NCBI RefSeq assembly: GCF_003345255.1
Contig: NZ_CP029331.1
Span: 1,302,001 to 1,366,000, forward strand
Reading direction: 5' to 3'
Origin: Pseudothauera hydrothermalis
GTDB taxonomy: Bacteria > Pseudomonadota > Gammaproteobacteria > Burkholderiales > Rhodocyclaceae
Length of the DNA: 64,000 bases
Shown here: positions 35,939-43,922 of the stretch, piece after piece
How positions within the stretch are numbered: the first letter of the stretch is position 1
Layout of the letters: every line of letters starts with the position of its first letter
Program-made: the position numbers and the translations under genes
The notes under the pieces: model-generated
Seen by the model: only the letters and a program-made list of their open reading frames with translations
Databases searched by the model: none
Told to the model about the DNA's origin: nothing

Positions 35939-37564
35939 TCAGCGGGTCGTCGTTGCGTCCGCGTCAAACAAATCCGGGGGAATGTCTTCTGGACACAACT
36001 GGTTGGCTTCATCGCCCATCAGTGCGAGGATCAGGCGCAACTGGTTACGCAGTTCGCGCAAATTACCCGGCCAAGTGTGCTGGCGCAGGCGGGCCAGTGC
36101 GTCGGGGCAGACATAAAGGTTGCGCTCGGAACTGTATTCGCGCACGAATAGGCGTACCAGGGCGTCGAAGTCGCTGCGCGCGCGCAGTGGCGGCAGCGCG
36201 ACGGTGCTACCGTGGCAGGCATCGAACGCAGCGCGGGCAAAGCGTTGCCGTGCTTCCAATTGGCGCAGCGGCGTGGTCGTTGTCACTAGCAGGCGCACCT
36301 TGTTTTGCGCGCTGTGCTCAAACAGCTTGGTTTGAAGTTCCACCGGCAAGGCGCCGATTTCTTTCACCAGCAAGGTGCCGCCCACGGCCTGGGTCAATGC
36401 AGCCATGGCGTGTCGTGCGCTTTCATCGGTGCCGCATAGCGTCGTGCAGTCCAGGGTGATAAACGGTGCGTCGCTGCCGTGATAATCGTGGTGGATGGCC
36501 TGAGCAAGATGGCTTTTGCCGCTGCCAGTCTCTCCTTCGATGACCAGCGGTGCCCGCATGCGGGCGCTGGCTTCGACACGACCGAGCATCTTCTCCACGC
36601 CAGCGTCGCCCAGACGCATGGCGTCAAGTTGGCGTAGTGGCGCGGGCACGCGCTCCTCGGCCTTGGGGCGGCTTGATGCGGGCGCGCGGCGTGGGGTCAG
36701 GATGGCGCGCGAAACATAGGTGTGGCCACTTAGGCTACGCAGCGGAAACGGCGTGCTCTGTTGCAGGGCTGCCCAGCGCACCAGCCCTCGCCAGGGGGTG
36801 GCGAAGCAGTGTTCGCAGGAGGCGCTCGGATGGGTGGGGTCCAGCGCCAGAAGGTTGCGCGCGGCGCGGTTGCTGGCGATCAGCTTGCCCTCTTCGTCGA
36901 ACACCATCAGCGCTTCGAGCGGGCTGTCGAGTAATTCGACACGCGGGTGAAAGTGCAGCATCAAAAAGCCGTGGTCCAGACTCTGGATCAATTGATGTTC
37001 GATCAGTTCGGCCGTGGTGCGCAGCAAGGCGTCCGCATGGGAGATGTCGACATGCGCGTCGGTGGACACATCCAGAATGCCCAGCACGCCGCCGCCCGGA
37101 GCGAGAATCGGGGTTGCCACGCAGTTCAGGAAGTGGTTGCGGCGCAGAAAGTGTTCTTCACCGAGCACCGCCAACGTACGTCCCGCTTGCAGCGCGGTGC
37201 CGATGGCGTTGGTGCCCTTTTCGGCCTCGCTCCAGCATGCACCGGGGCCGAGCGCCACGCGCGCGGCACGGTCCAGAAAGGCGGCATCGCCCACGGCGGA
37301 AAGGATTACGCCCTCCCGGTCCGCAAGGAGCACGGTCGAGGCCGGACTGCCGATTTGGCGGTGGAGGTTTTCCAGCGCAGGGCGGGAGAAGGTCAGCAAC
37401 CGGGCGTTGGCTTCCAACCGTTCATCCAGATCGGCGCGCGCCAGTGTCGCGTCAGGCAGGGGCTGATCGGCGGTCAGGCCGAAAGACTTGCTGCGTTCCC
37501 AGGAAGCAAGCAGCTCATGTCCTCGGCAGTCACGAAGCAGTGCGGGGTTCATGCTCGGCATCAT
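35939..37564 (-). CDS. AcoR-like regulator with degenerate AAA+ domain and no DNA-binding domain
   Basis: A 541-residue protein whose first 240 residues match the sensing part of AcoR-type activators (GAF-like, with EKGTNAIGTALQAG and GEEHFLRRNHFLNCVATPI). The AAA+ part keeps Walker A GETGSGKS (344-351) and WPGNLREL (498-505). It lacks the GAFTGA loop that contacts sigma-54. Walker B reads LLVKEI instead of LFLDEI, the arginine-finger region is lost, and the protein stops after PEDIPPDLF without the Fis-type helix-turn-helix. Only about 100 bases separate its stop from the receptor gene, so no missing domain is hidden. The frame is open throughout, so it is probably functional in a new way. 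The start is uncertain (ATG also at 37561 and 37552; no good ribosome site). Confidence 0.82.
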   Translation of the reverse strand: MMPSMNPALLRDCRGHELLASWERSKSFGLTADQPLPDATLARADLDERLEANARLLTFSRPALENLHRQIGSPASTVLLADREGVILSAVGDAAFLDRAARVALGPGACWSEAEKGTNAIGTALQAGRTLAVLGEEHFLRRNHFLNCVATPILAPGGGVLGILDVSTDAHVDISHADALLRTTAELIEHQLIQSLDHGFLMLHFHPRVELLDSPLEALMVFDEEGKLIASNRAARNLLALDPTHPSASCEHCFATPWRGLVRWAALQQSTPFPLRSLSGHTYVSRAILTPRRAPASSRPKAEERVPAPLRQLDAMRLGDAGVEKMLGRVEASARMRAPLVIEGETGSGKSHLAQAIHHDYHGSDAPFITLDCTTLCGTDESARHAMAALTQAVGGTLLVKEIGALPVELQTKLFEHSAQNKVRLLVTTTTPLRQLEARQRFARAAFDACHGSTVALPPLRARSDFDALVRLFVREYSSERNLYVCPDALARLRQHTWPGNLRELRNQLRLILALMGDEANQLCPEDIPPDLFDADATTTR

Positions 37565-37688
37565 GCATAAATCATGCCGGTTCGGCGTAAATCCGGGGCG
37601 GGTGAAACCAGGTTGGGCATGTCATATCGGCGCGGGCGTAGCGCCTGGGCGAAGCGTTGTCGTGATACGGAGCAACAATCCACGGCGC

Positions 37689-37722
37689 AGGTGTGCAAAA
37701 AAGTGACATCGCAAGGTGTGCA
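37689..37722 (+). repeat. Direct repeat AGGTGTGCA, possible enhancer site
   Basis: Two exact 9-base copies, 25 bases start to start, 94 to 127 bases upstream of the -24/-12 promoter. This is the usual position for binding sites of sigma-54 activators. Related AGGTG motifs lie upstream of the promoter at 25057. Confidence 0.45.
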
Positions 37723-37815
37723 CCGCCCCCGCCGGCCGCGTCTATCCCGGGTGAGCGCCGCAAACCCTCGAAAGGATGCTGCGTTGGAGCTGCTTTTCAG
37801 TGCTTTTTGCGCGGC

Positions 37816-37831
37816 TGGCACGACATATGCA
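37816..37831 (+). promoter_or_regulatory. Sigma-54 promoter of the aldehyde dehydrogenase gene
   Basis: TGGCACGACATATGCA matches TGGCACG-N4-TTGCA except for one base. The start codon is 55 bases downstream. Confidence 0.85.
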
Positions 37832-37886
37832 GAAGGAGCCGCGACGCGATTGCCGTCAAGCAAAACCCGGAACAGGAGGAGATCTC

Positions 37887-39407
37887 ATGTTGTATGAATT
37901 GCCCGGCAGTGCGGGCGCCAAAATCCAGTACAAAACCCGTTACGACAACTTCATCAATGGCAAGTTTGTCCCACCGGTTAGAGGGCAATACTTTGACGTC
38001 GTCACCCCGATTACCGGTAAGCCTTATACGCAAGCCGCACGCTCGACCGAGGAGGATATCGAACTGGCTCTGGATGCGGCCCACGCGGCGGCTGACAAAT
38101 GGGGCAAGACTTCGCCGGCCGAACGTGCCAACATTCTGTTGAAGATCGCCGACCGCATCGAACAGAACTTGGAGATGCTGGCATACGCCGAAACCGTGGA
38201 TAACGGCAAGGCGATCCGTGAAACCCTGAATGCCGACATTCCGTTGTCGGTGGATCACTTCCGGTACTTCGCCGGTTGCGTCCGGGCTCAGGAAGGCAGC
38301 CTGTCGGAAATCGATCACAACACCATTGCCTACCATTTCCATGAACCGCTTGGCGTGGTCGGGCAGATCATTCCGTGGAACTTCCCGCTGCTGATGGCCG
38401 CATGGAAGCTGGCCCCGGCGCTGGGCGCCGGTAACTGCGTGGTACTCAAGCCGGCCGAGTCCACCCCGATCAGCATCATGGTACTGATCGAACTGATCGC
38501 CGATCTGTTGCCGCCAGGCGTGCTCAATGTGGTCAACGGCTATGGCCGTGAAGCCGGTATGCCGCTGGCGACCAGTAAGCGTATCGCCAAGATCGCCTTT
38601 ACCGGCTCCACCGCCACCGGTCGGGTCATCGCCCAGGCGGCGGCCAACAACCTGATTCCGGCAACGCTGGAATTGGGGGGCAAGTCGCCCAATGTGTTCT
38701 TCGAAGATGTGGCCAGTGCGGACGATGAATTTTTCGACAAGGCCATCGAAGGTCTGGTGTTGTTTGCCTTCAACCAGGGCGAAGTGTGCACCTGCCCCTC
38801 GCGTGCGCTGATTCAAGAGTCGATTTACGAAAAATTCATGGAGCGCGTACTGCCGCGTGTGGCAGCGATCAAGCGCGGCAGCCCGCTGGATACCGAAAGC
38901 ATGATGGGTGCTCAGGCTTCGCAGATGCAGATGGACAAGATTCAGAGCTATCTGGCGTTGGGCAAACAGGAAGGGGCTCAAGTACTGATCGGCGGCGAGC
39001 GCGCGCAGATGGAAGGCGAACTGGCCGGCGGCTACTACATTGAGCCGACCCTGTTCAAAGGGCACAACAAGATGCGTATCTTCCAGGAAGAAATCTTCGG
39101 GCCGGTGCTCGCGGTGACCACCTTCAAGGATGAAGCCGAGGCCGTGGCCATTGCCAACGATACGGTCTATGGCCTGGGCGCCGGCGTGTGGACCCGCGAC
39201 GGCAGCCGTGCTTACCGCATGGGTCGCGCCATTCAGGCTGGCCGGGTGTGGACCAACTGCTACCACGCCTATCCGGCCCATGCAGCCTTCGGTGGCTACA
39301 AAGAGTCGGGTATTGGTCGTGAGACCCATAAAGTCATGCTCGAACACTACCAGCAAACCAAGAACCTGCTGGTCAGTTACAGCCCGAAAGCGCTCGGCTT
39401 CTTCTGA
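37887..39407 (+). CDS. exaC: NAD-dependent acetaldehyde dehydrogenase (ExaC/AcoD type)
   Basis: A cytoplasmic aldehyde dehydrogenase of 506 residues that oxidises acetaldehyde and similar aldehydes to acids, the step after periplasmic alcohol oxidation. Catalytic Cys301 lies in NQGEVCTC, general base Glu262 in LELGGKSPN, the NAD motif FTGS at 238-241, and the conserved PWNFPLLM near 163. The cysteine neighbourhood CTCPSR is typical of the AcoD/ExaC group. The ATG at 37887 has AGGAGGA upstream and gives [10 protein letters not shown], the family start. A sigma-54 promoter precedes it and a DUF779 gene follows, both usual for acoD-like genes. Confidence 0.92.
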   Translation: MLYELPGSAGAKIQYKTRYDNFINGKFVPPVRGQYFDVVTPITGKPYTQAARSTEEDIELALDAAHAAADKWGKTSPAERANILLKIADRIEQNLEMLAYAETVDNGKAIRETLNADIPLSVDHFRYFAGCVRAQEGSLSEIDHNTIAYHFHEPLGVVGQIIPWNFPLLMAAWKLAPALGAGNCVVLKPAESTPISIMVLIELIADLLPPGVLNVVNGYGREAGMPLATSKRIAKIAFTGSTATGRVIAQAAANNLIPATLELGGKSPNVFFEDVASADDEFFDKAIEGLVLFAFNQGEVCTCPSRALIQESIYEKFMERVLPRVAAIKRGSPLDTESMMGAQASQMQMDKIQSYLALGKQEGAQVLIGGERAQMEGELAGGYYIEPTLFKGHNKMRIFQEEIFGPVLAVTTFKDEAEAVAIANDTVYGLGAGVWTRDGSRAYRMGRAIQAGRVWTNCYHAYPAHAAFGGYKESGIGRETHKVMLEHYQQTKNLLVSYSPKALGFF

Positions 39408-39493
39408 GCCGGTCACGATCATCCGCGGTAACCCCCTGTGGGCGTGCCGCGGCCACGGTTGTTCTCCCTCTCCCTCTTCGCGGGAGATTCGAT

Positions 39494-39525
39494 GGGCGGT
39501 CTCCGATGGGGGCCGCCCTTTTTTT
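39494..39525 (+). terminator. Intrinsic terminator between aldehyde dehydrogenase and DUF779 genes
   Basis: GGGCGG (39494-39499) pairs with CCGCCC (39513-39518), followed by seven T. It would cut the DUF779 gene off from most transcripts of the dehydrogenase. Confidence 0.8.
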
Positions 39526-39581
39526 GGTTTGCACCGGCGCTACGCCGCGGCAAATCGTTTGCATGAGGCAGGAGGTATCCA

Positions 39582-39950
39582 ATGGTCGAGCGGGTCATTG
39601 CCACACCGGCGGCGTTGGCGCTCATCGAGCGCCTTGTTGCCAAACACGGTCCGGTTCTGTTCATCCAATCGGGTGGCTGCTGTGACGGTAGCGCGCCCAA
39701 TTGCTTTGCGCGCGCCGAATTCGCCGTGGCGCCGACCGATGTGTTGTTGGGTGAAGTCGGCGGCAGTCCGGTATACGTGGGCGGATCGCATTATGAATAC
39801 GTCAAGCACACCCAGTTGATCATCGACGCACGGCCGGGGGTGGGCGATAACTTTTCTTTGGAAGGTCCGGAAGGGATGGCCTTTCACGCCAGCTCGCGGC
39901 TTTTTACCGATGACGAATGGGCGGAGCTTCAAGCCGCCGGTCAAGTATGA
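39582..39950 (+). CDS. DUF779 family protein, partner of acetaldehyde dehydrogenase
   Basis: A 122-residue cytoplasmic protein. The pattern LFIQSGGCCDGSAPNCF, with three cysteines, is the core of DUF779, followed by DVLLGEVGGSPVYVG and ARPGVGDNFSLEG. Genes of this family follow acoD/exaC-like dehydrogenases in many proteobacteria; the function is unknown, perhaps thiol or metal chemistry. AGGAGG lies upstream of the ATG at 39582. A terminator separates it from the dehydrogenase gene, so expression would depend on read-through or its own promoter, which I could not find. Confidence 0.88.
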   Translation: MVERVIATPAALALIERLVAKHGPVLFIQSGGCCDGSAPNCFARAEFAVAPTDVLLGEVGGSPVYVGGSHYEYVKHTQLIIDARPGVGDNFSLEGPEGMAFHASSRLFTDDEWAELQAAGQV

Positions 39951-40149
39951 GGCTGGCTGCCGCGAGCACGCGGTGACAGTGGTAGGCTCCGGAGCAACGT
40001 CGAGCTTGGTGGGCAGACCGTCCGGGCTGCACCAAACATGCTCCGAAACGAGACAGGTGTGTCGTGTTGAGACAGTGCTCGCGGCGCAAACCAGGCGCTC
40101 AGGCAAACCGCTCCAGAGGCGGCAATGGGATGGGTTTTGGTTCATGAGC

Positions 40150-40192
40150 GCCGCGGCACATCGGCGCGAATGTGGTGCAGATGTGCCGCGGC
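40150..40192. terminator. Long hairpin downstream of the MoxJ-like gene
   Basis: A perfect 13-bp stem (GCCGCGGCACATC at 40150-40162, complement at 40180-40192) with a 17-base loop. It lies between the convergent ends of the DUF779 and MoxJ-like genes. No T run, so it is a probable bidirectional or factor-assisted terminator. The stretch 39951-40149 holds nothing else I recognise. Confidence 0.6.
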
Positions 40193-40204
40193 AGAGCAGG
40201 GGGG

Positions 40205-41053
40205 TTACTCGCCGCCTGGCGTCTGACGGGTCACACCATGAGAGGCAAAGATCCGGTCGAGTTCGCCGGAGCCATGCAAGTCGTTCATGGCCTTATCCAG
40301 CGCGCTCGCAAGCACCTCATGCTCGGTTTTGACTGCCATGCCGATGGCCCAGCCGCGTAGGCGCAGCTCTGGCATGTTCAAGGGGTCGAGCGCAAAACCC
40401 GCGGCCTTGTCGAGTGTGGCCTCCAGTTGTGCACGCGGTCCCATCACAGCGGCCACTTCGCCTTGTTTCATGGCCTGCATGGCCAATTCGAGGCTACGAA
40501 AGTGCGTGACGTTATTGCGCAGCCGCCCACCGAGCACATACAGCAGGAAGTCGCTCGCGTGCGAGTCCAGTTCTACGCCGATTTTCTCCTGGGTGAATAC
40601 TTCCAGTGCGGCTGCCGAGTCGGCCGGTTCGGGCAGGCGCGTCGTGTTACGCGCCAGGGCCATGGTTTCCACATGGTAAGGCGCGAATATTTTTACTTTC
40701 TCGTTACGGCGCGCAAGAATGGCATCGACCGGCACATGAAGCATGACGTCGGCCGGGCGGGTACCCATGTAGTGTCCGCGCCAGACCATGTTACGCAGGT
40801 CGTCGTTCATGTCCTCGCCGGCGGTGAATTCGATGAATTCGGCGCGCAGTCCCATACGCTCGGCCAACGCCCGCCCGATGGCGATGTCGATGCCGCGGCC
40901 TTGCGCCGACCAAGGTGGGTAGTCGGCATACACCGCAATGCGTAGGGCCCCCGGTTGTTGTATCTCAAGCTGTGCTGCTGCGCGTGCCGGTATCAAGGCG
41001 CCAAAATAGAGCGCACCGGCGGCAAGCAGGAAATGTCTGCGATCATTTTTCAT
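40205..41053 (-). CDS. Quinoprotein dehydrogenase-associated periplasmic binding protein (MoxJ/XoxJ-like)
   Basis: A 282-residue family 3 solute-binding-fold protein. The N-terminus MKNDRRHFLLAAGALYFG has a twin-arginine-like motif, so export may go through Tat. The body has LRIAVYADYPPWSAQGRGIDIAIGRALAERMG and ends with a typical DLHGSGELDRIFASHG helix (parts: YADYPPWS; GELDRIF). MoxJ and XoxJ relatives next to PQQ dehydrogenases are thought to help maturation of the enzyme rather than transport. No ABC permease is adjacent. The ATG at 41053 overlaps the cytochrome gene by 11 bases. Confidence 0.85.
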   Translation of the reverse strand: MKNDRRHFLLAAGALYFGALIPARAAAQLEIQQPGALRIAVYADYPPWSAQGRGIDIAIGRALAERMGLRAEFIEFTAGEDMNDDLRNMVWRGHYMGTRPADVMLHVPVDAILARRNEKVKIFAPYHVETMALARNTTRLPEPADSAAALEVFTQEKIGVELDSHASDFLLYVLGGRLRNNVTHFRSLELAMQAMKQGEVAAVMGPRAQLEATLDKAAGFALDPLNMPELRLRGWAIGMAVKTEHEVLASALDKAMNDLHGSGELDRIFASHGVTRQTPGGE

Positions 41054-41480
41054 GGACGGTGTCCAGCCATGCGCGGATTGCCCACATTGCTTCTTGAGAG
41101 AGCGTACCTTCGAAAGGCGGCATGTAAACCGCACCGTTGCGGGTCACGCCATGACGCACCCGGCCGATGAAATACTCATCGGTTTCGGCGTCGATGGGTA
41201 GATAGCGCAGATCGGGGGCAATGCCGCCCGATACCGCCCCCAGGCCATGACAGCGGGCGCAGTTTTGGTTGAAGGCCGAATCGCCGATGCGGATGGCCTC
41301 CTTGTCACCGCGATAAGGATTTTCCGTGAGCCATTGTTCGCCCAGCGGTTTCAACGTCGATACGTCCACCGCCTGTGGCGTGACATCGCCGTGAGCCTGT
41401 GCGGTTGCGGCAAGACCGCCCAGAAAGGCCGCCGCAAGCAGCGAGCGGATTGTGCGGATCGTTGTCTCCATGTGGTTCAT
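41043..41480 (-). CDS. pedF: Cytochrome c-550 PedF-like
   Basis: A 145-residue periplasmic cytochrome c that accepts electrons from the quinoprotein alcohol dehydrogenase. The signal peptide ends ATAQAHG. Heme ligands are Cys74, Cys77 and His78 in NCARCHGLGAVSGGIAPDLR, the PedF signature, and Met in VYMPPFEG. Three start codons are possible (GTG 41489, ATG 41480, ATG 41471); 41480 has AAGGTGG at a good distance. It leads a two-gene operon with the MoxJ-like protein behind a canonical sigma-54 promoter. Confidence 0.9.
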   Translation of the reverse strand: MNHMETTIRTIRSLLAAAFLGGLAATAQAHGDVTPQAVDVSTLKPLGEQWLTENPYRGDKEAIRIGDSAFNQNCARCHGLGAVSGGIAPDLRYLPIDAETDEYFIGRVRHGVTRNGAVYMPPFEGTLSQEAMWAIRAWLDTVHEK

Positions 41481-41599
41481 CTCAGCCACCTTGTCGTCCT
41501 CTTGCAGGTTGGTTGGGTCGTGGAATGCGGGTTGTTCCGGTCAGTCGCTTCGCGCATCGATGTTTTGCCGGGTGCTCGAGACCGGTGTGCGGTGTCGTC

Positions 41600-41615
41600 T
41601 GCAAGGGCTGTGCCA
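41600..41615 (-). promoter_or_regulatory. Sigma-54 promoter of the pedF operon
   Basis: On the minus strand TGGCACAGCCCTTGCA matches TGGCACG-N4-TTGCA except for one base. The pedF start is about 120 bases downstream. Confidence 0.87.
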
Positions 41616-41677
41616 TTTTTTCGGGGGTGGTCGGATTCGCTTTGCTGGCAAATGATTGTCGGGCGCGGCCGGCAAAT

Positions 41678-41693
41678 TGGTAAGGAACTTGCA
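41678..41693 (+). promoter_or_regulatory. Sigma-54 promoter of the AcoR-like activator gene
   Basis: TGGTAAGGAACTTGCA has GG and TTGCA at exact spacing with two differences from consensus. It points to the activator gene 122 bases downstream, suggesting autoregulation. It is back to back with the pedF promoter, 62 bases apart. Confidence 0.75.
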
Positions 41694-41814
41694 TGGCCTC
41701 TTGAATGCCGGCGCAACGCAAAGTTGCTGCAAGGCGTGGCAAGTGCTACGTTCTGAAACACCCCGATAAAGCGGTACCAAAACAACCTGAACGGGGCAGG
41801 CATGGAGGAGAGGA

Positions 41815-43845
41815 ATGGCAGGCAAAGCTTTGGTGCGCGAAGCGCACGAGGCGCGCGTGCGGGCGGCGCGCGAGCGTTTTTTCCAGCGTGGCGACGGCGA
41901 AGTCGATGGTGTGACCTCGGTGGTGCTGCGGTCCTGGTCACGGTGTGCCGAGCGCGGTATCGATTATCGTGCAGCGGTCGACCGGGATCCGGCCGGTCGT
42001 GCCGCGCTCGCCGAGCTGCGCGAGCGCAGCGGCGAGCTCTTGGAGCAGGCCGGCGGCATCATGGAACATGTGTTCGAGCAGATTCGTGCTTCGGGCAGCA
42101 TGGTGATTCTGGCCGATGCAGATGGGGTGATTCTGCACAGCCTGGGCGATCCGGATTTCGTCACCCGTGCTCAGCGCGTGGCTCTTCAACCCGGCGCCAC
42201 CTGGGGAGAGACGGTGCGCGGCACCAACGCCATCGGTACCGCCTTGATCGAGCGGATGCCGATCGAAGTGTGCGGCGGCGAACATTTTTTGGACCGCAAC
42301 GGTTTTCTGACCTGCAGCGCCGCCCCGGTGTTCGACGCCGAGGGCAGGGTGGCCGGTGTGCTGGATATTTCCGGCGACTACCGCAATTACCAGCCGCACA
42401 CGCTGGCCTTGGTGCGTTTATCGGTACAGTTGTTGGAAAAGCGTTTGTTTGAACACCGCTTTGCCCGCGACCTGGTGCTGGCTTTTCATTCGCGGCCTGA
42501 GTATGTCGGCAGTTTGCAGGAAGGTCTGATCGCTCTATCGGCCGATGGCCAGTTGCTTGGTATGAATGGCGCAGCCCGCGAATGCCTCGTTGGTCTGACC
42601 GGTGGCGCGCCGTCTACATCGCTGAATAATCTGTTCCGCACGTCCTTCGGCACCTTGCTCGATCGCGCGCGGCGCGACCCGGCCTCGTTACTTGCGGTTG
42701 AATTGCGCGACGGACAGCAGGTTTATCTGCGGTTGAAAACTACGGTGCCGGTGCGCGCCGGCTTTTCTGCGATGCGGCAGGCCGACTGTATCGTCGCTTC
42801 AGCGCGCGGCGCGACTGCCCCAGCGCGCAGCGCGGCCAAATCCCCGCAAGGGGTCACGCTGGAGGATTTGGCCACGGGCGATGCCCAACTGCAGCTGGCG
42901 CTGGATCGCGGCGCGCGCATCTTGGGTAAAGACATCCCACTGCTGATTCAGGGCGAGTCGGGCGTTGGCAAGGAGCTTTTTGCACGCGCTTTCCACAATA
43001 GCGGCCCGCGCCGCGACGGCCCCTTCGTTGCGCTCAACTGCGCAGCCATTCCCGAAAATCTGATCGAGTCCGAACTGTTCGGCTATAGCGGCGGCGCTTT
43101 CACCGGCGCGCGGCGCGAGGGCGCAGTGGGCAAGATCCAGCAGGCGCACGGAGGCACGCTCTTTCTTGACGAAATCGGCGACATGCCGCTGGGCATGCAG
43201 GCGCGTCTGCTGCGGGTGTTGCAGGAGCGTTGTGTCACGCCGGTGGGTGGCAGCGCTCAGGTTGCGGTGGATATTTCGCTGGTTTGCGCCACCCATCGCA
43301 GCTTACGCGATCTGGTGCGTGAGGGCAGTTTCCGCGAAGATTTGTATTACCGTGTCAATGGCCTTACCGTGACGCTGCCGGCGCTGCGGCAACGCAGCGA
43401 CATCCGTCGCATCGTCATGTCTTTGCTGGCGCGTGAGGCGGCCGGTGAGAGCGACCGTGCGCTGGGCATCAGCGAGGAGGTCATGCGGTTTTTCGAACGT
43501 TACCCCTGGCCGGGCAATGTGCGCCAGTTGCAAAACGTGATCCGGGTGGCGGTGGCCTTGCTCGACCCGGACGAAACCATGATCCTGCCCAAACATTTGC
43601 CCGAGGATTTGTTCGGCACCGACGAGTACGACGGTGCCAAGCCGATGAGCGAAGAGGCGCCGCGCGCCGCACCGGTTGCATCGGCTGCGGTGTCCGGCGT
43701 GCCGGTGGCTGCCAGCTTGGACGAAATCGAGTTGCAAGCGATTGCGCAAGCGATGCGCGAGACCGGCGGCAACGTGTCGGCCGCTGCCCGGCGTCTGGGA
43801 ATCAGCCGCAACACGCTGTATCGCAAGCTTGGCCGGATGAGTTGA
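41815..43845 (+). CDS. Sigma-54-dependent activator, AcoR family
   Basis: A complete bacterial enhancer-binding protein of 676 residues. A GAF-like sensor (about 80-230) has RGTNAIGTALIERMP and GGEHFLDRNGFLTC. A PAS-like segment follows. The AAA+ domain has Walker A GESGVGKE, the GAFTGA loop at residues 427-432, Walker B TLFLDEIGDMP and the FREDLYYRVN arginine finger. The Fis-type helix-turn-helix is at the C-terminus (GGNVSAAARRLGISRNTLYRK). It is the only intact RpoN activator in the window. AcoR relatives sense acetoin, acetaldehyde or alcohols; here it is the natural candidate to drive the -24/-12 promoters of the island. GGAGGAG precedes the ATG. Confidence 0.93.
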   Translation: MAGKALVREAHEARVRAARERFFQRGDGEVDGVTSVVLRSWSRCAERGIDYRAAVDRDPAGRAALAELRERSGELLEQAGGIMEHVFEQIRASGSMVILADADGVILHSLGDPDFVTRAQRVALQPGATWGETVRGTNAIGTALIERMPIEVCGGEHFLDRNGFLTCSAAPVFDAEGRVAGVLDISGDYRNYQPHTLALVRLSVQLLEKRLFEHRFARDLVLAFHSRPEYVGSLQEGLIALSADGQLLGMNGAARECLVGLTGGAPSTSLNNLFRTSFGTLLDRARRDPASLLAVELRDGQQVYLRLKTTVPVRAGFSAMRQADCIVASARGATAPARSAAKSPQGVTLEDLATGDAQLQLALDRGARILGKDIPLLIQGESGVGKELFARAFHNSGPRRDGPFVALNCAAIPENLIESELFGYSGGAFTGARREGAVGKIQQAHGGTLFLDEIGDMPLGMQARLLRVLQERCVTPVGGSAQVAVDISLVCATHRSLRDLVREGSFREDLYYRVNGLTVTLPALRQRSDIRRIVMSLLAREAAGESDRALGISEEVMRFFERYPWPGNVRQLQNVIRVAVALLDPDETMILPKHLPEDLFGTDEYDGAKPMSEEAPRAAPVASAAVSGVPVAASLDEIELQAIAQAMRETGGNVSAAARRLGISRNTLYRKLGRMS

Positions 43846-43922
43846 ATATCGGGCGGGGTTGAACCCGGTTGCATGCGCGCCGGTCAGTTCTACATCGATC
43901 GGCTTGTCATCGAGGTTTTGCC

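Larger units (their letters stand above)
37565..37886. other. Divergent region between degenerate regulator and aldehyde dehydrogenase
   Basis: These 322 bases hold two direct repeats of AGGTGTGCA (37689-37697 and 37714-37722) and a -24/-12 promoter at 37816. No gene is evident. Confidence 0.55.

Noticed and set aside
37797-39422. A 541-codon minus-strand frame opposite the aldehyde dehydrogenase
   Set aside because: Shadow of the real gene caused by codon bias.
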